Below are positions 35,679 through 44,546 of a DNA stretch of 64,000 nucleotides, in pieces. The notes under the pieces are model-generated. The model made no database searches. It was not told where the DNA came from and saw only the letters and a program-made list of their open reading frames with translations. The stretch's first letter is position 1. Each line of letters opens with the position of its first letter. A program made the translations under genes and the position numbers. The stretch is from Shinella sumterensis (GTDB lineage: Bacteria > Pseudomonadota > Alphaproteobacteria > Rhizobiales > Rhizobiaceae). The stretch is taken from contig NZ_MYFN02000007.1 in NCBI RefSeq assembly GCF_004514425.2, positions 248,001 to 312,000 of the forward strand, read 5' to 3'.

Positions 35679-36284
35679 TCAGCAATCGGAGCAGGTGATG
35701 ATCGTCTCGCCCATACGCTTGCGGAAGTAGCTCGTCTTGCCGAGCGTGATGTTGTTGATATGCGAGCTCAATCCGGGCGCCATCAGCAGGATCTTATGTG
35801 GCACGGTATATTCCGTGCGCACGATGAAGGCATCCTTTACCGCCACATCCGGCGGCAAGGTGACCGTGCTGCCCTTGGTATAGGGCGTTCCGCCATTCTG
35901 ATCGCGCGACCACGCCACCTTGGCGCTGCCGGCGGCATCGATGGCGACACCCGTGATCTTCAGGGTGTAACCATCCTGCTTGAACGGCGTGATGACGTTG
36001 CTCGTGACATCCTTCATGCTGTCGAGCACCGCCTTCGTCGTGCTCTCGTTGCGGGTCAAGAGATCCGACACGGTGCTGGAGGCACGGCTGATCTTGCGCG
36101 ACATGGAGACGGCGACGGAAATCTCGAAGGCACCGATATAGGTGATGATCAGCATCGGCGTGACGATCGCGAATTCGATGGCACCGACGCCCCGGCGATC
36201 GTCGATGAAGCGGCGCAAACGCGAAAGGAAGCCTTTCGCTGGCCGGACATCGTCCTTGCGGGCTCGTGACACATACCCGGCCAT
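35679..36284 (-). CDS. TadE/TadG-like pseudopilin-related protein (second)
   Basis: A 201-residue protein with the TadE-like N-terminal block: basic region, RRGVGAIEFAIVTPMLIITYIGAFEIS as one membrane helix (about 32-60), then a periplasmic domain ending in a two-cysteine tail TCSDC. TadE/F/G proteins are minor pseudopilins of Flp pili that share the G-x-x-x-IEFA processing motif. It starts one base inside the stop of the upstream TadE-like gene (TAATG), so the two are coupled. It lies on the strand opposite to the main pilus operon. Confidence 0.85.
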   Translation of the reverse strand: MAGYVSRARKDDVRPAKGFLSRLRRFIDDRRGVGAIEFAIVTPMLIITYIGAFEISVAVSMSRKISRASSTVSDLLTRNESTTKAVLDSMKDVTSNVITPFKQDGYTLKITGVAIDAAGSAKVAWSRDQNGGTPYTKGSTVTLPPDVAVKDAFIVRTEYTVPHKILLMAPGLSSHINNITLGKTSYFRKRMGETIITCSDC

Positions 36285-36871
36285 TACGGATAATCCTCGT
36301 TCTGGACGACAGCCGTCGCGATCATGAGATAGTTCTGCGAGCCGTTCGCCGACTTGACGTTCGAGAGCAGCGGACGCACGAGATCGGTGATGACGTCCCA
36401 CCGGTAATAGGCGCGGACGATGTTGATCGACTTCTTGCCGCCCGGTGCGAACTTGAAAGATTTCGTGTCGAGGTCGGAATCGACAAGAGGAACGGCCTGC
36501 GGGATATCCGTGAATTTATCGAAGCTGCGGACATCGATCAGCAGCTTGTCGGGCGTATCGATTTCCTTGGCCGAGCAGGGCATGAGGATGCTGATTTCTT
36601 CGCAGAACTCCTTCCGGAAGTCCCTTACGGAGTAGTCGGATTTGATCTGGCCGGTGCGGATCTTGCGCGCCATGTTTTCGGTCGCATTGGCAAGAAGCTG
36701 TTCGCCGGTGAATGCCACGAAGGTTTCGAGCGACGCGAAGATCATGACGAAGAACGGAATGGCGAGAATGGCGAACTCGATTGCCGTCGCGCCGTCACGG
36801 CGACGATAGAAGCGCTTCAACAGCCCCTTCATAGGCTGTCGGCGGCTGGACACATCCTGATCGAGCGACAT
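36284..36871 (-). CDS. TadE-like minor pseudopilin
   Basis: A 195-residue protein with a basic N-terminus and the pseudopilin motif RRDGATAIEFAILAIPFFVMIFASLETFVAF (membrane helix about residues 28-50), then a periplasmic domain with two Cys (FCEEISILMPC) probably forming a disulfide. The motif suggests processing by the CpaA/TadV peptidase encoded nearby. ATG 36871 has a weak CGGA; the next in-frame ATG at 36832 lacks any ribosome site. It is coupled to the second TadE/G-like gene. Confidence 0.86.
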   Translation of the reverse strand: MSLDQDVSSRRQPMKGLLKRFYRRRDGATAIEFAILAIPFFVMIFASLETFVAFTGEQLLANATENMARKIRTGQIKSDYSVRDFRKEFCEEISILMPCSAKEIDTPDKLLIDVRSFDKFTDIPQAVPLVDSDLDTKSFKFAPGGKKSINIVRAYYRWDVITDLVRPLLSNVKSANGSQNYLMIATAVVQNEDYP

Positions 36872-36993
36872 CGCGATCCGTTCCCAAATCCCAGATCATG
36901 CCAGGATAGAAGGCCGACCGTTTATTTTTCGTGTGTGCGGCAGCGAAGACTTGAACGGTTTCCCGGTTTCGCACGCCGGCGCGACGACGATCG

Positions 36994-37410
36994 TCAGTTG
37001 CCGGAGGCCTTGTCGCGGGAGGCATGCTCCTCGCAATTCGGCGTGCAGGAGAGGACCGAGCGCTCCGTCTGGCGGAAGACCCGCACCGTGTTGCCCTCAT
37101 CGATGGAGACCAGGATGCGTTCGTCGACAATGGCGTTGCCGTCGGCATCCAGCAGAACGAGATTGGTGGTGCCGAAGCTGCGGCCCGTGATGACGATCGT
37201 CTTGGCGTCGGCCACGGTGGCATCAGCCACTTGGGCATTGCCGATGATGACCTTGCTGACCGGCCGATCGAGCCTCAGCACGCGGGCGTGATCCATATAG
37301 ACGCGCATCAACTGCTCCTGGGCCATGGCGGAGGCGCCGGCCGAAAGCAGGAGAAAAGCAGCCATCACGAGCGTTGCAGCGTGAACGGCGAAGGTGCGGT
37401 GGCGTCCCAT
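36994..37410 (-). CDS. Stand-alone pilus secretin N-domain protein
   Basis: A 138-residue exported protein: signal peptide about residues 1-30, then a T2SS/T3SS pilus N-terminal domain (MDHARVLRLDRPVSKVIIGNAQVADATVADAKTIVITGRSFGTTNLVLLDADGN), the same domain that opens CpaC. A charged tail follows with a CTPNC motif. It has no secretin domain, so it may help pilotin or secretin assembly in the periplasm. It is divergent from pilA. Confidence 0.85.
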   Translation of the reverse strand: MGRHRTFAVHAATLVMAAFLLLSAGASAMAQEQLMRVYMDHARVLRLDRPVSKVIIGNAQVADATVADAKTIVITGRSFGTTNLVLLDADGNAIVDERILVSIDEGNTVRVFRQTERSVLSCTPNCEEHASRDKASGN

Positions 37411-37729
37411 AAACAGTCATCCCGAAGACAAGTCAGGGATAGCATCGCCGGGAATGGTAAATGAAGGTTTAAGTATCGTGCGTGTTGAACCTACTCAACT
37501 TCCGCGCTTTTTCGCTTTTACGTACTTTACCAGGCCATTAGGCGCCAAAAACTCTGTCAGAATCTGCATAAACCATTTTTTACCATAATTCCGACAGGGC
37601 AGAAGCAAGGAAATATTAACGCACTTCCTTAAGCCGATGGAAATGGCAGACCTGTAGGTTGCAGTCATCCGAACAACGGAAACAGTTGGCGGACGTGCTG
37701 AACCAACATCGTGGAGCTAGGAGAATACC
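37411..37729. promoter_or_regulatory. pilA upstream region
   Basis: 319 bp between the divergent secretin N-domain gene and pilA, markedly more AT-rich than the surroundings over 37480-37640. It should hold the pilA promoter and the outward promoter. A GTTGG/CCAAC inverted repeat frames the last 40 bases, and AGGAGA is the pilA ribosome site. TTAA at 37616 and 37629 are 9 bp apart, not the 7 bp of a full CtrA site. No further structure is clear. Confidence 0.5.
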
Positions 37730-37918
37730 ATGACCAAGATTTTCGCTCGCCTTATGAAGGACGAATCGGGTGCAACCGCCATCGAATACGGCCTGATCGC
37801 CGCCCTGATTTCCGTCGCCCTCATCACCGGCGCCACCGCACTCGGCGGCTCGCTGAACAACCAGTTCACGGGACTTTCGAAGCAGCTGAAGATGAATGCT
37901 GACGGCACCAGCAACTGA
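37730..37918 (+). CDS. pilA: Flp family type IVb pilin
   Basis: A 62-residue pilin subunit. The prepilin leader MTKIFARLMKDESG is cut after Gly14 by the CpaA peptidase; the mature protein begins ATAIEYGLIAA with the Flp-specific Glu-Tyr pair (Glu19, Tyr20), followed by a hydrophobic polymerisation helix and a short hydrophilic tail. Flp pili mediate surface attachment. A strong terminator follows, so pilA is probably made in excess over the assembly genes. Confidence 0.96.
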   Translation: MTKIFARLMKDESGATAIEYGLIAALISVALITGATALGGSLNNQFTGLSKQLKMNADGTSN

Positions 37919-37940
37919 TCAATATCTTTTTTGATCCCTG

Positions 37941-37970
37941 AAGCCGCCTTTCGTTCAAAGGCGGCTTTTT
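37941..37970 (+). terminator. Rho-independent terminator after pilA
   Basis: An 11-bp stem AAGCCGCCTTT/AAAGGCGGCTT (37941-37951 with 37957-37967), 5-base loop and a T-run. It separates abundant pilin mRNA from the assembly operon. Confidence 0.95.
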
Positions 37971-38031
37971 GCTTTTGATTTTCTTCTTTTAGAAACTAAT
38001 TAAGCGCACTCTTCGTAAGGTGGAGGTCACT

Positions 38032-38538
38032 GTGACCCAAGCAATCATCTTTGTAGTTTTCCCACTTTGTCTTGCGGTTGCTGCCTGTTCAGATTTCCTG
38101 ACGATGCTCATACCCAACCGCGTTTCCGCCATTCTTCTCGTGTCGTTCTTCATCGTGGCGCCACTTGCCGGGCTGGGTCTGACGGAGATCGCGACACATC
38201 TTGCGGCTGGTGCCATCGTCTTTTCCGTATGCTTTGCGCTCTTCGCCTTCAATGTGATGGGCGGCGGTGACGCGAAGCTTCTGACCGCGAGCGCGGTGTG
38301 GTTCGGCCTGACCTTCTCGCTGTTCGAGTTCCTGGTCTATGTCTCGTTCCTCGGCGGCGTCCTGACGCTGTTGATCCTGTCGGTGCGCGCGCACACGAAT
38401 ACGATCCTGGCAAGCGGTCTTCCCGTGCCGGATTCGCTCGTCATGGCGAAGAAGATTCCCTACGGCATTGCCATCGGTGTTGGCGCGTTCATGGCCTACC
38501 CGTCCTCGCCGCTCATGCTCGCCGCGCTCGGCAACTAA
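38032..38538 (+). CDS. cpaA: Flp prepilin peptidase CpaA/TadV
   Basis: A 168-residue type IV prepilin peptidase of the short, methylase-free type that removes leader peptides from Flp and pseudopilins. The two catalytic aspartates are Asp21 (ACSDFLTMLIPN) and Asp80 (MGGGDAKLL); the remainder is hydrophobic with about six helices. GTG 38032 with GGAGG five bases upstream was chosen over GTG 38020. Confidence 0.92.
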   Translation: MTQAIIFVVFPLCLAVAACSDFLTMLIPNRVSAILLVSFFIVAPLAGLGLTEIATHLAAGAIVFSVCFALFAFNVMGGGDAKLLTASAVWFGLTFSLFEFLVYVSFLGGVLTLLILSVRAHTNTILASGLPVPDSLVMAKKIPYGIAIGVGAFMAYPSSPLMLAALGN

Positions 38539-38563
38539 AGGTCGCAACGCCGTCAACCGGTCG

Positions 38564-38597
38564 TTAACCATAAGCGTAAGGCGACTATTAACCATAA
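38564..38597. promoter_or_regulatory. Two TTAACCAT direct repeats upstream of cpaB
   Basis: TTAACCATAA occurs at 38564-38573 and again at 38588-38597, start to start 24 bp, between cpaA and cpaB. TTAACCAT is a described CtrA recognition variant in Caulobacter, where CtrA controls pili; use by CtrA here is inferred. The second copy is 58 bp before the cpaB start. Confidence 0.55.
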
Positions 38598-38655
38598 TTA
38601 TACCTTTCCCGGGCAATGTCGGCGGATAGAAGAGTCCGCAGCTCAGGGAAACCAC

Positions 38656-39465
38656 ATGAAACCGGCGCGAATCATCATTCTGGCAGTGGCCGTCGTGTCG
38701 GCAGGCGTCGCAGGTTTTCTTGCGCTGCAGGTCGCGCGCAAGGGTGGTGTGTCCGTCGTCGAGACCCAGACGGTCCTCGAGCGCGAGCCGACCGTCAAGG
38801 TTCTGGTCGCGACCGAAAGCCTGCCCGTCGGCACGCGCCTCAATGCGAACTCCGTCGCCTGGGCCGACTGGCCGAAAGGCTCCGTCGTCGACGGCTTCAT
38901 CACCGAGCAGGGCCGGCCGGACGCGATCCAGGCGCTCGAGGGCGCCATCGCCCGCATGCCGATCTTCAACGGCGAGCCGGTTCGCCAGGAAAAGATCGTC
39001 GATTCCTCCAGTCGCATCATGTCGTCGCTGCTGCCCGCGGGCAAACGCGCGGTCGCAACCGAGATCACGGTGGCAACCGGCGCCGGCGGCTTCATCCTGC
39101 CGAACGACCGCGTCGACGTCATCATGGTGCGCAAGAGCAGCACCGGCGCCTTCCTGACGGAGAACGTTCTGTCCAACGTGCGCGTGCTGGCCATCGACCA
39201 GCAGATCCAGGAAAACCCGGACGGCTCCAAGACCGTGCTGGGCACCACCGCCACACTCGAACTCACGCCGGACCAGGCGAAGGTGATGAGCGTCGCCCAG
39301 CAGATGGCCGAACGGCTGTCGCTTGCGCTGCGCAGCGTCGCCGATGCCCAGGAGCCCGATACGGGCGCGGCGGACTATCTGCTCAGCGGCGCCGATGGCG
39401 TGCCGCAGGTGCAGGTGATCAAGACCGGCAAGATCGTCGACGGCAATGCGTCCGAAGCGCAGTAA
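38656..39465 (+). CDS. cpaB: Flp pilus assembly protein CpaB/RcpC
   Basis: A 269-residue periplasmic/inner-membrane protein. An N-terminal membrane helix (about 6-24) is followed by a SAF domain (VLVATESLPVGTRLNANSVAWADWPKG) and the RcpC/CpaB domain typical of Flp systems. It stabilises the secretin CpaC in the envelope. It begins the second run of pilus genes after the TTAACCAT repeats and is 18 bp before cpaC. Confidence 0.93.
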   Translation: MKPARIIILAVAVVSAGVAGFLALQVARKGGVSVVETQTVLEREPTVKVLVATESLPVGTRLNANSVAWADWPKGSVVDGFITEQGRPDAIQALEGAIARMPIFNGEPVRQEKIVDSSSRIMSSLLPAGKRAVATEITVATGAGGFILPNDRVDVIMVRKSSTGAFLTENVLSNVRVLAIDQQIQENPDGSKTVLGTTATLELTPDQAKVMSVAQQMAERLSLALRSVADAQEPDTGAADYLLSGADGVPQVQVIKTGKIVDGNASEAQ

Positions 39466-39483
39466 ATGATCAGGAGCTGACCC

Positions 39484-40959
39484 GTGTTCGCACTCTCAAA
39501 GACTTTTCGGGCTTCTGTCGCCGGCGGACTGACGTTCTGCCTGGCCTTTTCGGGCCTGCCTGCCGCCATCGTCACGGGCAAGGTCATCGCCACGGCCGAG
39601 GCGGCCAGCGCGTCGATCATCCGCATCCAGAATGCCGGCCCGGGCGCGCGCAAGACGATCAGCCTCGGCCTCAACAAGGCGGTCGTCATCGACCTGCCCT
39701 CCGACGCGCATGACATTCTCGTGGCCGACCCGGTGAAGGCGGATGCGGTGACGCGCACGTCGCGCCGCATCTATCTCTTCGGCAAGGAAGTCGGACAGAC
39801 CAACATCTTCGTCTTCGGCCCCGGCGGCGAGGAAATCGTCAGTATCGACCTCAATGTCGAGCGCGACGTCTCCAGCCTCCAGGCGAACCTGCGGCGCTTC
39901 ATCCCGGATTCCGATATCCAGGTCGAGATCATCTCGGACAATATCGTTCTGAGCGGCAGCGTGCGCACGCCGCAGGATGCCACGCAGGCCGTCAACCTCG
40001 CGCAGATCTTCCTCAAGGGCGGCGAGGCGACGACACGCACGATCGTTTCCCAGGGCAACAACGGCGACGCGGCGATCTTCGGTGAAGGCCGTCAGGCATC
40101 GCAGGTCGTCAACATGCTCCAGGTCCAGGGCGAGGACCAGGTGACGCTGAAAGTCACCGTGGCGGAAATCCGCCGCGAGGTTCTCAAGCAGCTCGGCTTC
40201 GACAACACGTTCAGCCGGATCGCCGGCGCGTCCGGCTCCAATCTCGACGTTCTCTCCTTCAATACGGCGGCGAGCGGCTTGAGCGGAACGGTCGCCGGCA
40301 ATGTCGGAAAGCTCGGCATCGAGTCCGTCGTGAACGCGCTGGAGCAGGCCAAGGCGATCCGCACGCTGGCCGAGCCGACGCTGACGGCCATCTCCGGACA
40401 GGCCGCAACGTTCAATTCGGGTGGCGAGCGCCTTTATGCGGTCTCCGACGGCAATGGCGGATACACGACGACGACCTATCAGTATGGTATTTCGCTCGGC
40501 TTCACGCCGACGGTCCTGTCTTCGGGACGCATCAGCCTGCGCATCCAGACCAAGGTTTCCGAACCGGTTGCCGGCGCGAGCGGCGCCGAATACCGCCGCC
40601 GCGATGCCGAAACCGTCGTCGAATTGCCCTCGGGCGGTTCCATCGCGCTCGCCGGCCTGATCCGCGACGACGTGCAGCAGAGCATGAACGGCACGCCCGT
40701 CGCCTCCAAGGTTCCGATCTTCGGCGCGCTGTTCCGTCAGAAATCCATCGAGCGCAACGAGACCGAGCTGGTGATCATCGCCACGCCCTATCTCGTCAAG
40801 CCGGTGAACCGCAACGCGCTGGCGCGGCCGGATGACAACTTCAACCCGGCCAATGACGCGGCGAGCGTCTTCCTCGGCCAGGTCAACCAGATCTACGGCA
40901 GGAAGAGCAACCTGCCCGCCCAGCGCTACGAAGGCAGCGTTGGCTTCATCTACAAATGA
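39484..40959 (+). CDS. cpaC: Flp pilus outer-membrane secretin CpaC/RcpA
   Basis: A 491-residue secretin forming the outer-membrane pore for the pilus. Signal peptide about 1-40; a pilus N-domain (LGLNKAVVIDLPSDAHDILVADPVKADAVTRTSRRIYLFGKEVG); a BON-like ring domain (PDSDIQVEIISDNIVLSGSVRTPQDA); then the secretin core with VTVAEIRREVLKQLGFD, VRTL-type ALEQAKAIRTLAEPTLTAISGQAATFNSGG and LAGLIRDDVQQSMNGTPVASKVPIFGALFR. GTG is the start, with AGGAGC upstream. Confidence 0.95.
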   Translation: MFALSKTFRASVAGGLTFCLAFSGLPAAIVTGKVIATAEAASASIIRIQNAGPGARKTISLGLNKAVVIDLPSDAHDILVADPVKADAVTRTSRRIYLFGKEVGQTNIFVFGPGGEEIVSIDLNVERDVSSLQANLRRFIPDSDIQVEIISDNIVLSGSVRTPQDATQAVNLAQIFLKGGEATTRTIVSQGNNGDAAIFGEGRQASQVVNMLQVQGEDQVTLKVTVAEIRREVLKQLGFDNTFSRIAGASGSNLDVLSFNTAASGLSGTVAGNVGKLGIESVVNALEQAKAIRTLAEPTLTAISGQAATFNSGGERLYAVSDGNGGYTTTTYQYGISLGFTPTVLSSGRISLRIQTKVSEPVAGASGAEYRRRDAETVVELPSGGSIALAGLIRDDVQQSMNGTPVASKVPIFGALFRQKSIERNETELVIIATPYLVKPVNRNALARPDDNFNPANDAASVFLGQVNQIYGRKSNLPAQRYEGSVGFIYK

Positions 40960-40994
40960 ACGGGTGCGACGTGAAAAAGGGACGGGCCCAGCCG

Positions 40995-41699
40995 ATGGCA
41001 AACGAAATGCACTCCACGAACCGCACCGGGCGATTTAACGCCGGACGCGCCGTCACCCTGTTTGCGATGGCGGCGCTGGTCGCTGTCGCCTCCGGTTGCG
41101 CCAACCGGGACGCCACGACGACCGGCTCGCTGCCGGACGACTACCGCACGCGCCACCCGATCGTCGTCGGCGAGCAGGAAAAGGTCATCGATATCCCGAT
41201 CGCGACCGGCGCCAGCCAGTTGACGCGCGGCCAGGCCGAAGTGATCGCCGGCTTCGCCGACGGCTACAAGTCCAGCACGTCGGGCACGTTCCGGATCATC
41301 GTGCCGCACGGCGCGCGCAATGACGCGGCCACCGCCGTGACGAGCCGGCACATCCGCAAGGTCGTCGCGCGGCAGGGCATTCCGGCAAGCAAGGTGATCA
41401 TCGAGAGCTATGCCGCCGCCGACCCGGCGGAGGCCGCGCCGATCCGGCTGAGCTACTTCGCCATCACGGCTTCCACGCCGGCCTGCGGCCAGTGGCCGGA
41501 GGATTTGTTGATCAACACCTACGGAAACAAGAACTATCACAACTTCGGTTGCGCCCAGCAGAACAACCTCGCGGCCCAGATCGCCGATCCGAACGACCTG
41601 CTCGGCCCGCGCCGCATGACCCCGGCGGATGCGACCCAGCGCGGCAACGCCATGCAGCGCTATCGTGATTCCTACACCGAACTGCAAGATATGAACTGA
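40995..41699 (+). CDS. cpaD: Flp pilus assembly lipoprotein CpaD
   Basis: A 234-residue outer-membrane lipoprotein from the start used here. The signal sequence has a lipobox VASGC, so the mature N-terminal Cys would be acylated. The CpaD domain follows (RHPIVVGEQEKVIDIPIATGASQLTRGQ ... CGQWPEDL ... NFGCAQQNNLAAQIADPNDLLGPR). It is thought to act as a pilotin-like partner of the secretin. ATG 40995 gives a normal-length signal peptide; ATG 40956, overlapping the cpaC stop, and GTG 40971 are alternatives. Confidence 0.9.
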   Translation: MANEMHSTNRTGRFNAGRAVTLFAMAALVAVASGCANRDATTTGSLPDDYRTRHPIVVGEQEKVIDIPIATGASQLTRGQAEVIAGFADGYKSSTSGTFRIIVPHGARNDAATAVTSRHIRKVVARQGIPASKVIIESYAAADPAEAAPIRLSYFAITASTPACGQWPEDLLINTYGNKNYHNFGCAQQNNLAAQIADPNDLLGPRRMTPADATQRGNAMQRYRDSYTELQDMN

Positions 41700-41730
41700 C
41701 GCCGCTTGCGTCTCCAAGCCAGGTAACGCC

Positions 41731-43014
41731 ATGAGCACGGTCGATTACACTTTCAAGAACGATGCCGCGGACGAGGCGGACGACGCGATCCGTCCGGCGG
41801 AGCTGGAAGCCATGCGCCCGCTGCCGCGCATCTCGGTCCACGCCTTCTGCGAGAGCGAGGCGATGCTGCGCACCATGGAACGCTGCGCCCAGGACCGGCG
41901 CCTGGCCAAGGTGAGCCTGAAGATATCGAGCGCCAGCATCGCGGCGGCGGCCAACATGTTCGCCTCCGCGCCGACGCCGAACCTGCTGATCCTGGAAACG
42001 TCCGCGCAGCCCGGCGATATCATGGAGGAGCTGGCGCCGCTCGCCGAGGTCTGCGATCCCAGCACCAAGGTCGTCATCGTCGGCCGCTACAACGATATCC
42101 CGCTTTACCGCGAGCTGATCCGCAACGGCATCTCCGAATACATGGTGGGGCCTGTCGGCATGACCGACGTGCTGGCCGCCATGTCGGCGATCTTCGTCGA
42201 TCCCGATGCCGAGCCCCTCGGCCGCAGCCTCGCCTTCATCGGCGCCAAGGGCGGATGCGGCTCCTCGACGATCGCGCACAATTGCGCCTTCGACATTTCG
42301 AACCTCTTCCAGACCGAAGTCATCCTGGCGGATCTCGACCTGCCCTACGGCACCGCCAATATCGACTTCGACCAGGATCCGCCGCAGGGCATCTCCGAGG
42401 CGATCTATGCGCCCGACCGCCTCGACGAGGTCTTCCTGGATCGCCTGCTTGCCAAGTGCTCGCAGCACCTCTCCCTGCTGGCCGCGCCCTCCATGCTCGA
42501 CCGCGGCTACGATCTGGAGCGCGGTTCGTTCCAGCCCATCCTCGAAGTGCTCCAGCGCAGCGCGCCGATCACCGTGCTCGATGTGCCGCATGCCTGGTCG
42601 GAATGGACGCGTACGCTGCTTTCCGAGGTGGACGAGCTGGTGATTACCGCCGTTCCGGATCTCGCCAACCTTCGTAACGCCAAGAACATGCTCGACGCGC
42701 TGAAGAAGCTGAGGCCCAACGACAAGCCCCCGCACCTGATCCTCAACCAGGTCGGTCTGCCGAAACGGCCGGAGATCTCGCCATCCGACTTCTGCGAGCC
42801 GCTCGGCGTGGAGCCCGTGGCCATCATCCCCTTCGATGCCCAGCTCTTCGGCGCGGCCTCCAACAGCGGACGCATGATTGCGGAAATGGATCGAAAGTCG
42901 CCGACGGCGGAAACCTTTTCGCAGATCGCCCACCTCGTGACCGGGCGCGCGACGATGAAGAAGCCCAAGAAGGCCGGGATCGGCAAGATGCTGGGTCTCC
43001 TCGGGCGCAAGTAA
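41731..43014 (+). CDS. cpaE: Flp pilus localisation ATPase-like protein CpaE/TadZ
   Basis: A 427-residue cytoplasmic protein. An N-terminal receiver-like domain (about 30-150) lacks a clear phosphorylation pocket; a MinD/ParA-like domain follows. The deviant Walker A is GAKGGCGSST at about residues 171-180: the KGG lysine is kept but the usual second Lys before Ser-Thr is replaced by Ser, as often in TadZ. Such proteins place the pilus machine at a cell pole. AGG lies a few bases before the ATG; cpaF follows after 37 bp. Confidence 0.93.
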   Translation: MSTVDYTFKNDAADEADDAIRPAELEAMRPLPRISVHAFCESEAMLRTMERCAQDRRLAKVSLKISSASIAAAANMFASAPTPNLLILETSAQPGDIMEELAPLAEVCDPSTKVVIVGRYNDIPLYRELIRNGISEYMVGPVGMTDVLAAMSAIFVDPDAEPLGRSLAFIGAKGGCGSSTIAHNCAFDISNLFQTEVILADLDLPYGTANIDFDQDPPQGISEAIYAPDRLDEVFLDRLLAKCSQHLSLLAAPSMLDRGYDLERGSFQPILEVLQRSAPITVLDVPHAWSEWTRTLLSEVDELVITAVPDLANLRNAKNMLDALKKLRPNDKPPHLILNQVGLPKRPEISPSDFCEPLGVEPVAIIPFDAQLFGAASNSGRMIAEMDRKSPTAETFSQIAHLVTGRATMKKPKKAGIGKMLGLLGRK

Positions 43015-43051
43015 GCCCCGACGGGCGATGCAACAGACTGGATGAGTGGAA

Positions 43052-44530
43052 ATGTTCGGCAAACGCGGAAATGAAGGCTTCGGCAAGAGCGGCACGGCGG
43101 GCCAGGCGGCCCATGCCGGCGTCGCCTCCGGCGCGACCGTGACGGCGGAACGGCCGGCCGCCGCCGCTGTCGTGCAACCCGTCGCAGAGCCGGTGCCGCA
43201 CGCCGCACCCAGCCCCGCGCCCGCCGCGGCGGTGCGCCGCCGCACGCCGCGCACCGAGGACTATTACGATACGAAAAGCCAGGTCTTCTCCGCGCTGATC
43301 GACACGATCGACCTGTCGCAGCTCGCCAAGCTCGACACCGAGAGCGCGCGCGAGGAAATCCGCGACATCGTCAACGACATCATCACGATCAAGAACTTCG
43401 CGATGTCGATCTCCGAGCAGGAGGAACTGCTCGACGACATCTGCAACGACGTTCTCGGCTACGGCCCGCTGGAGCCGCTTCTGGCGCGCGACGACATCGC
43501 CGACATCATGGTCAACGGCGCCGGCAAGACCTATATCGAAGTGGGCGGCAAGGTGCAGGAATCGGAGATCCGCTTCCGCGACAATGCCCAGCTCCTCTCC
43601 ATCTGCCAGCGCATCGTCAGCCAGGTCGGCCGCCGCGTCGACGAATCGAGCCCGATCTGCGACGCGCGCCTGCCCGACGGCTCGCGCGTCAACGTGATTG
43701 CCCCGCCGCTCGCCATCGACGGCACCGCGCTCACCATCCGTAAATTCAAGAAGGACAAGCTGACGCTCGACCAGCTGGTCCGCTTCGGCTCGATCACGCC
43801 CGAGGGTGCGGCGCTTCTCCAGATCATCGGCCGCGTGCGCTGCAACCTCGTCATTTCCGGCGGTACGGGCTCGGGCAAGACGACGCTGCTCAACTGCCTG
43901 ACGAACTACATCGACCGCGACGAGCGCGTCATCACCTGCGAGGACTCGGCCGAACTGCAGCTCCAGCAGCCGCATGTCGTGCGTCTCGAAACCCGCCCGC
44001 CGAATATCGAGGGCGAGGGCGAGATCACCATGCGCGATCTCATCAAGAACTGCCTGCGCATGCGCCCCGAACGCATCATCGTCGGCGAAGTGCGCGGACC
44101 GGAGGTTTTCGACCTTCTCCAGGCGATGAACACCGGCCACGACGGCTCGATGGGCACGATCCACGCCAACACGCCGCGCGAATGCCTTTCGCGTATGGAA
44201 TCGATGATCGCCATGGGCGGCTATACCCTGCCCGCCAAGACGGTGCGCGAGATCATCGCCGGTTCCATCGACGTCATCATCCAGGCCTCGCGCCTGCGCG
44301 ACGGCTCGCGCCGCATCACCCACATCACCGAAGTGGTGGGCATGGAAGGCGACGTCATCGTGACCCAGGACCTGATGCGCTTCGAGATCCAGGGCGAGGA
44401 CGCCAACGGGCGGCTCATCGGCAAGCACACCGGCACCGGCATCGGCAAGCCGCATTTCTGGGATCGGGCCCGCTACTTCAACGAGGACAAGCGCCTGGCG
44501 GCAACGCTCGACGCGATGGAGAAGCCGTAA
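43052..44530 (+). CDS. cpaF: Flp pilus secretion ATPase CpaF/TadA
   Basis: A 492-residue hexameric secretion ATPase of the VirB11/TadA family that powers pilus extension and retraction. An Ala/Pro-rich N-terminal tail (about 1-70) precedes the N-domain; Walker [10 protein letters not shown] is at about 270-278, with the Asp box EDSAELQL, Walker [12 protein letters not shown] and the His-box segment [20 protein letters not shown] 43052 is used; GTG 43046 two codons earlier is possible. It is 16 bp before tadB. Confidence 0.95.
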   Translation: MFGKRGNEGFGKSGTAGQAAHAGVASGATVTAERPAAAAVVQPVAEPVPHAAPSPAPAAAVRRRTPRTEDYYDTKSQVFSALIDTIDLSQLAKLDTESAREEIRDIVNDIITIKNFAMSISEQEELLDDICNDVLGYGPLEPLLARDDIADIMVNGAGKTYIEVGGKVQESEIRFRDNAQLLSICQRIVSQVGRRVDESSPICDARLPDGSRVNVIAPPLAIDGTALTIRKFKKDKLTLDQLVRFGSITPEGAALLQIIGRVRCNLVISGGTGSGKTTLLNCLTNYIDRDERVITCEDSAELQLQQPHVVRLETRPPNIEGEGEITMRDLIKNCLRMRPERIIVGEVRGPEVFDLLQAMNTGHDGSMGTIHANTPRECLSRMESMIAMGGYTLPAKTVREIIAGSIDVIIQASRLRDGSRRITHITEVVGMEGDVIVTQDLMRFEIQGEDANGRLIGKHTGTGIGKPHFWDRARYFNEDKRLAATLDAMEKP

Positions 44531-44546
44531 GGGGCGGGTAGACGCG

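Noticed and set aside
37616-37632. TTAA-N9-TTAA near pilA as a full CtrA site
   Set aside because: The canonical site needs a 7-bp spacer; here it is 9 bp and no TTAACC half is present.
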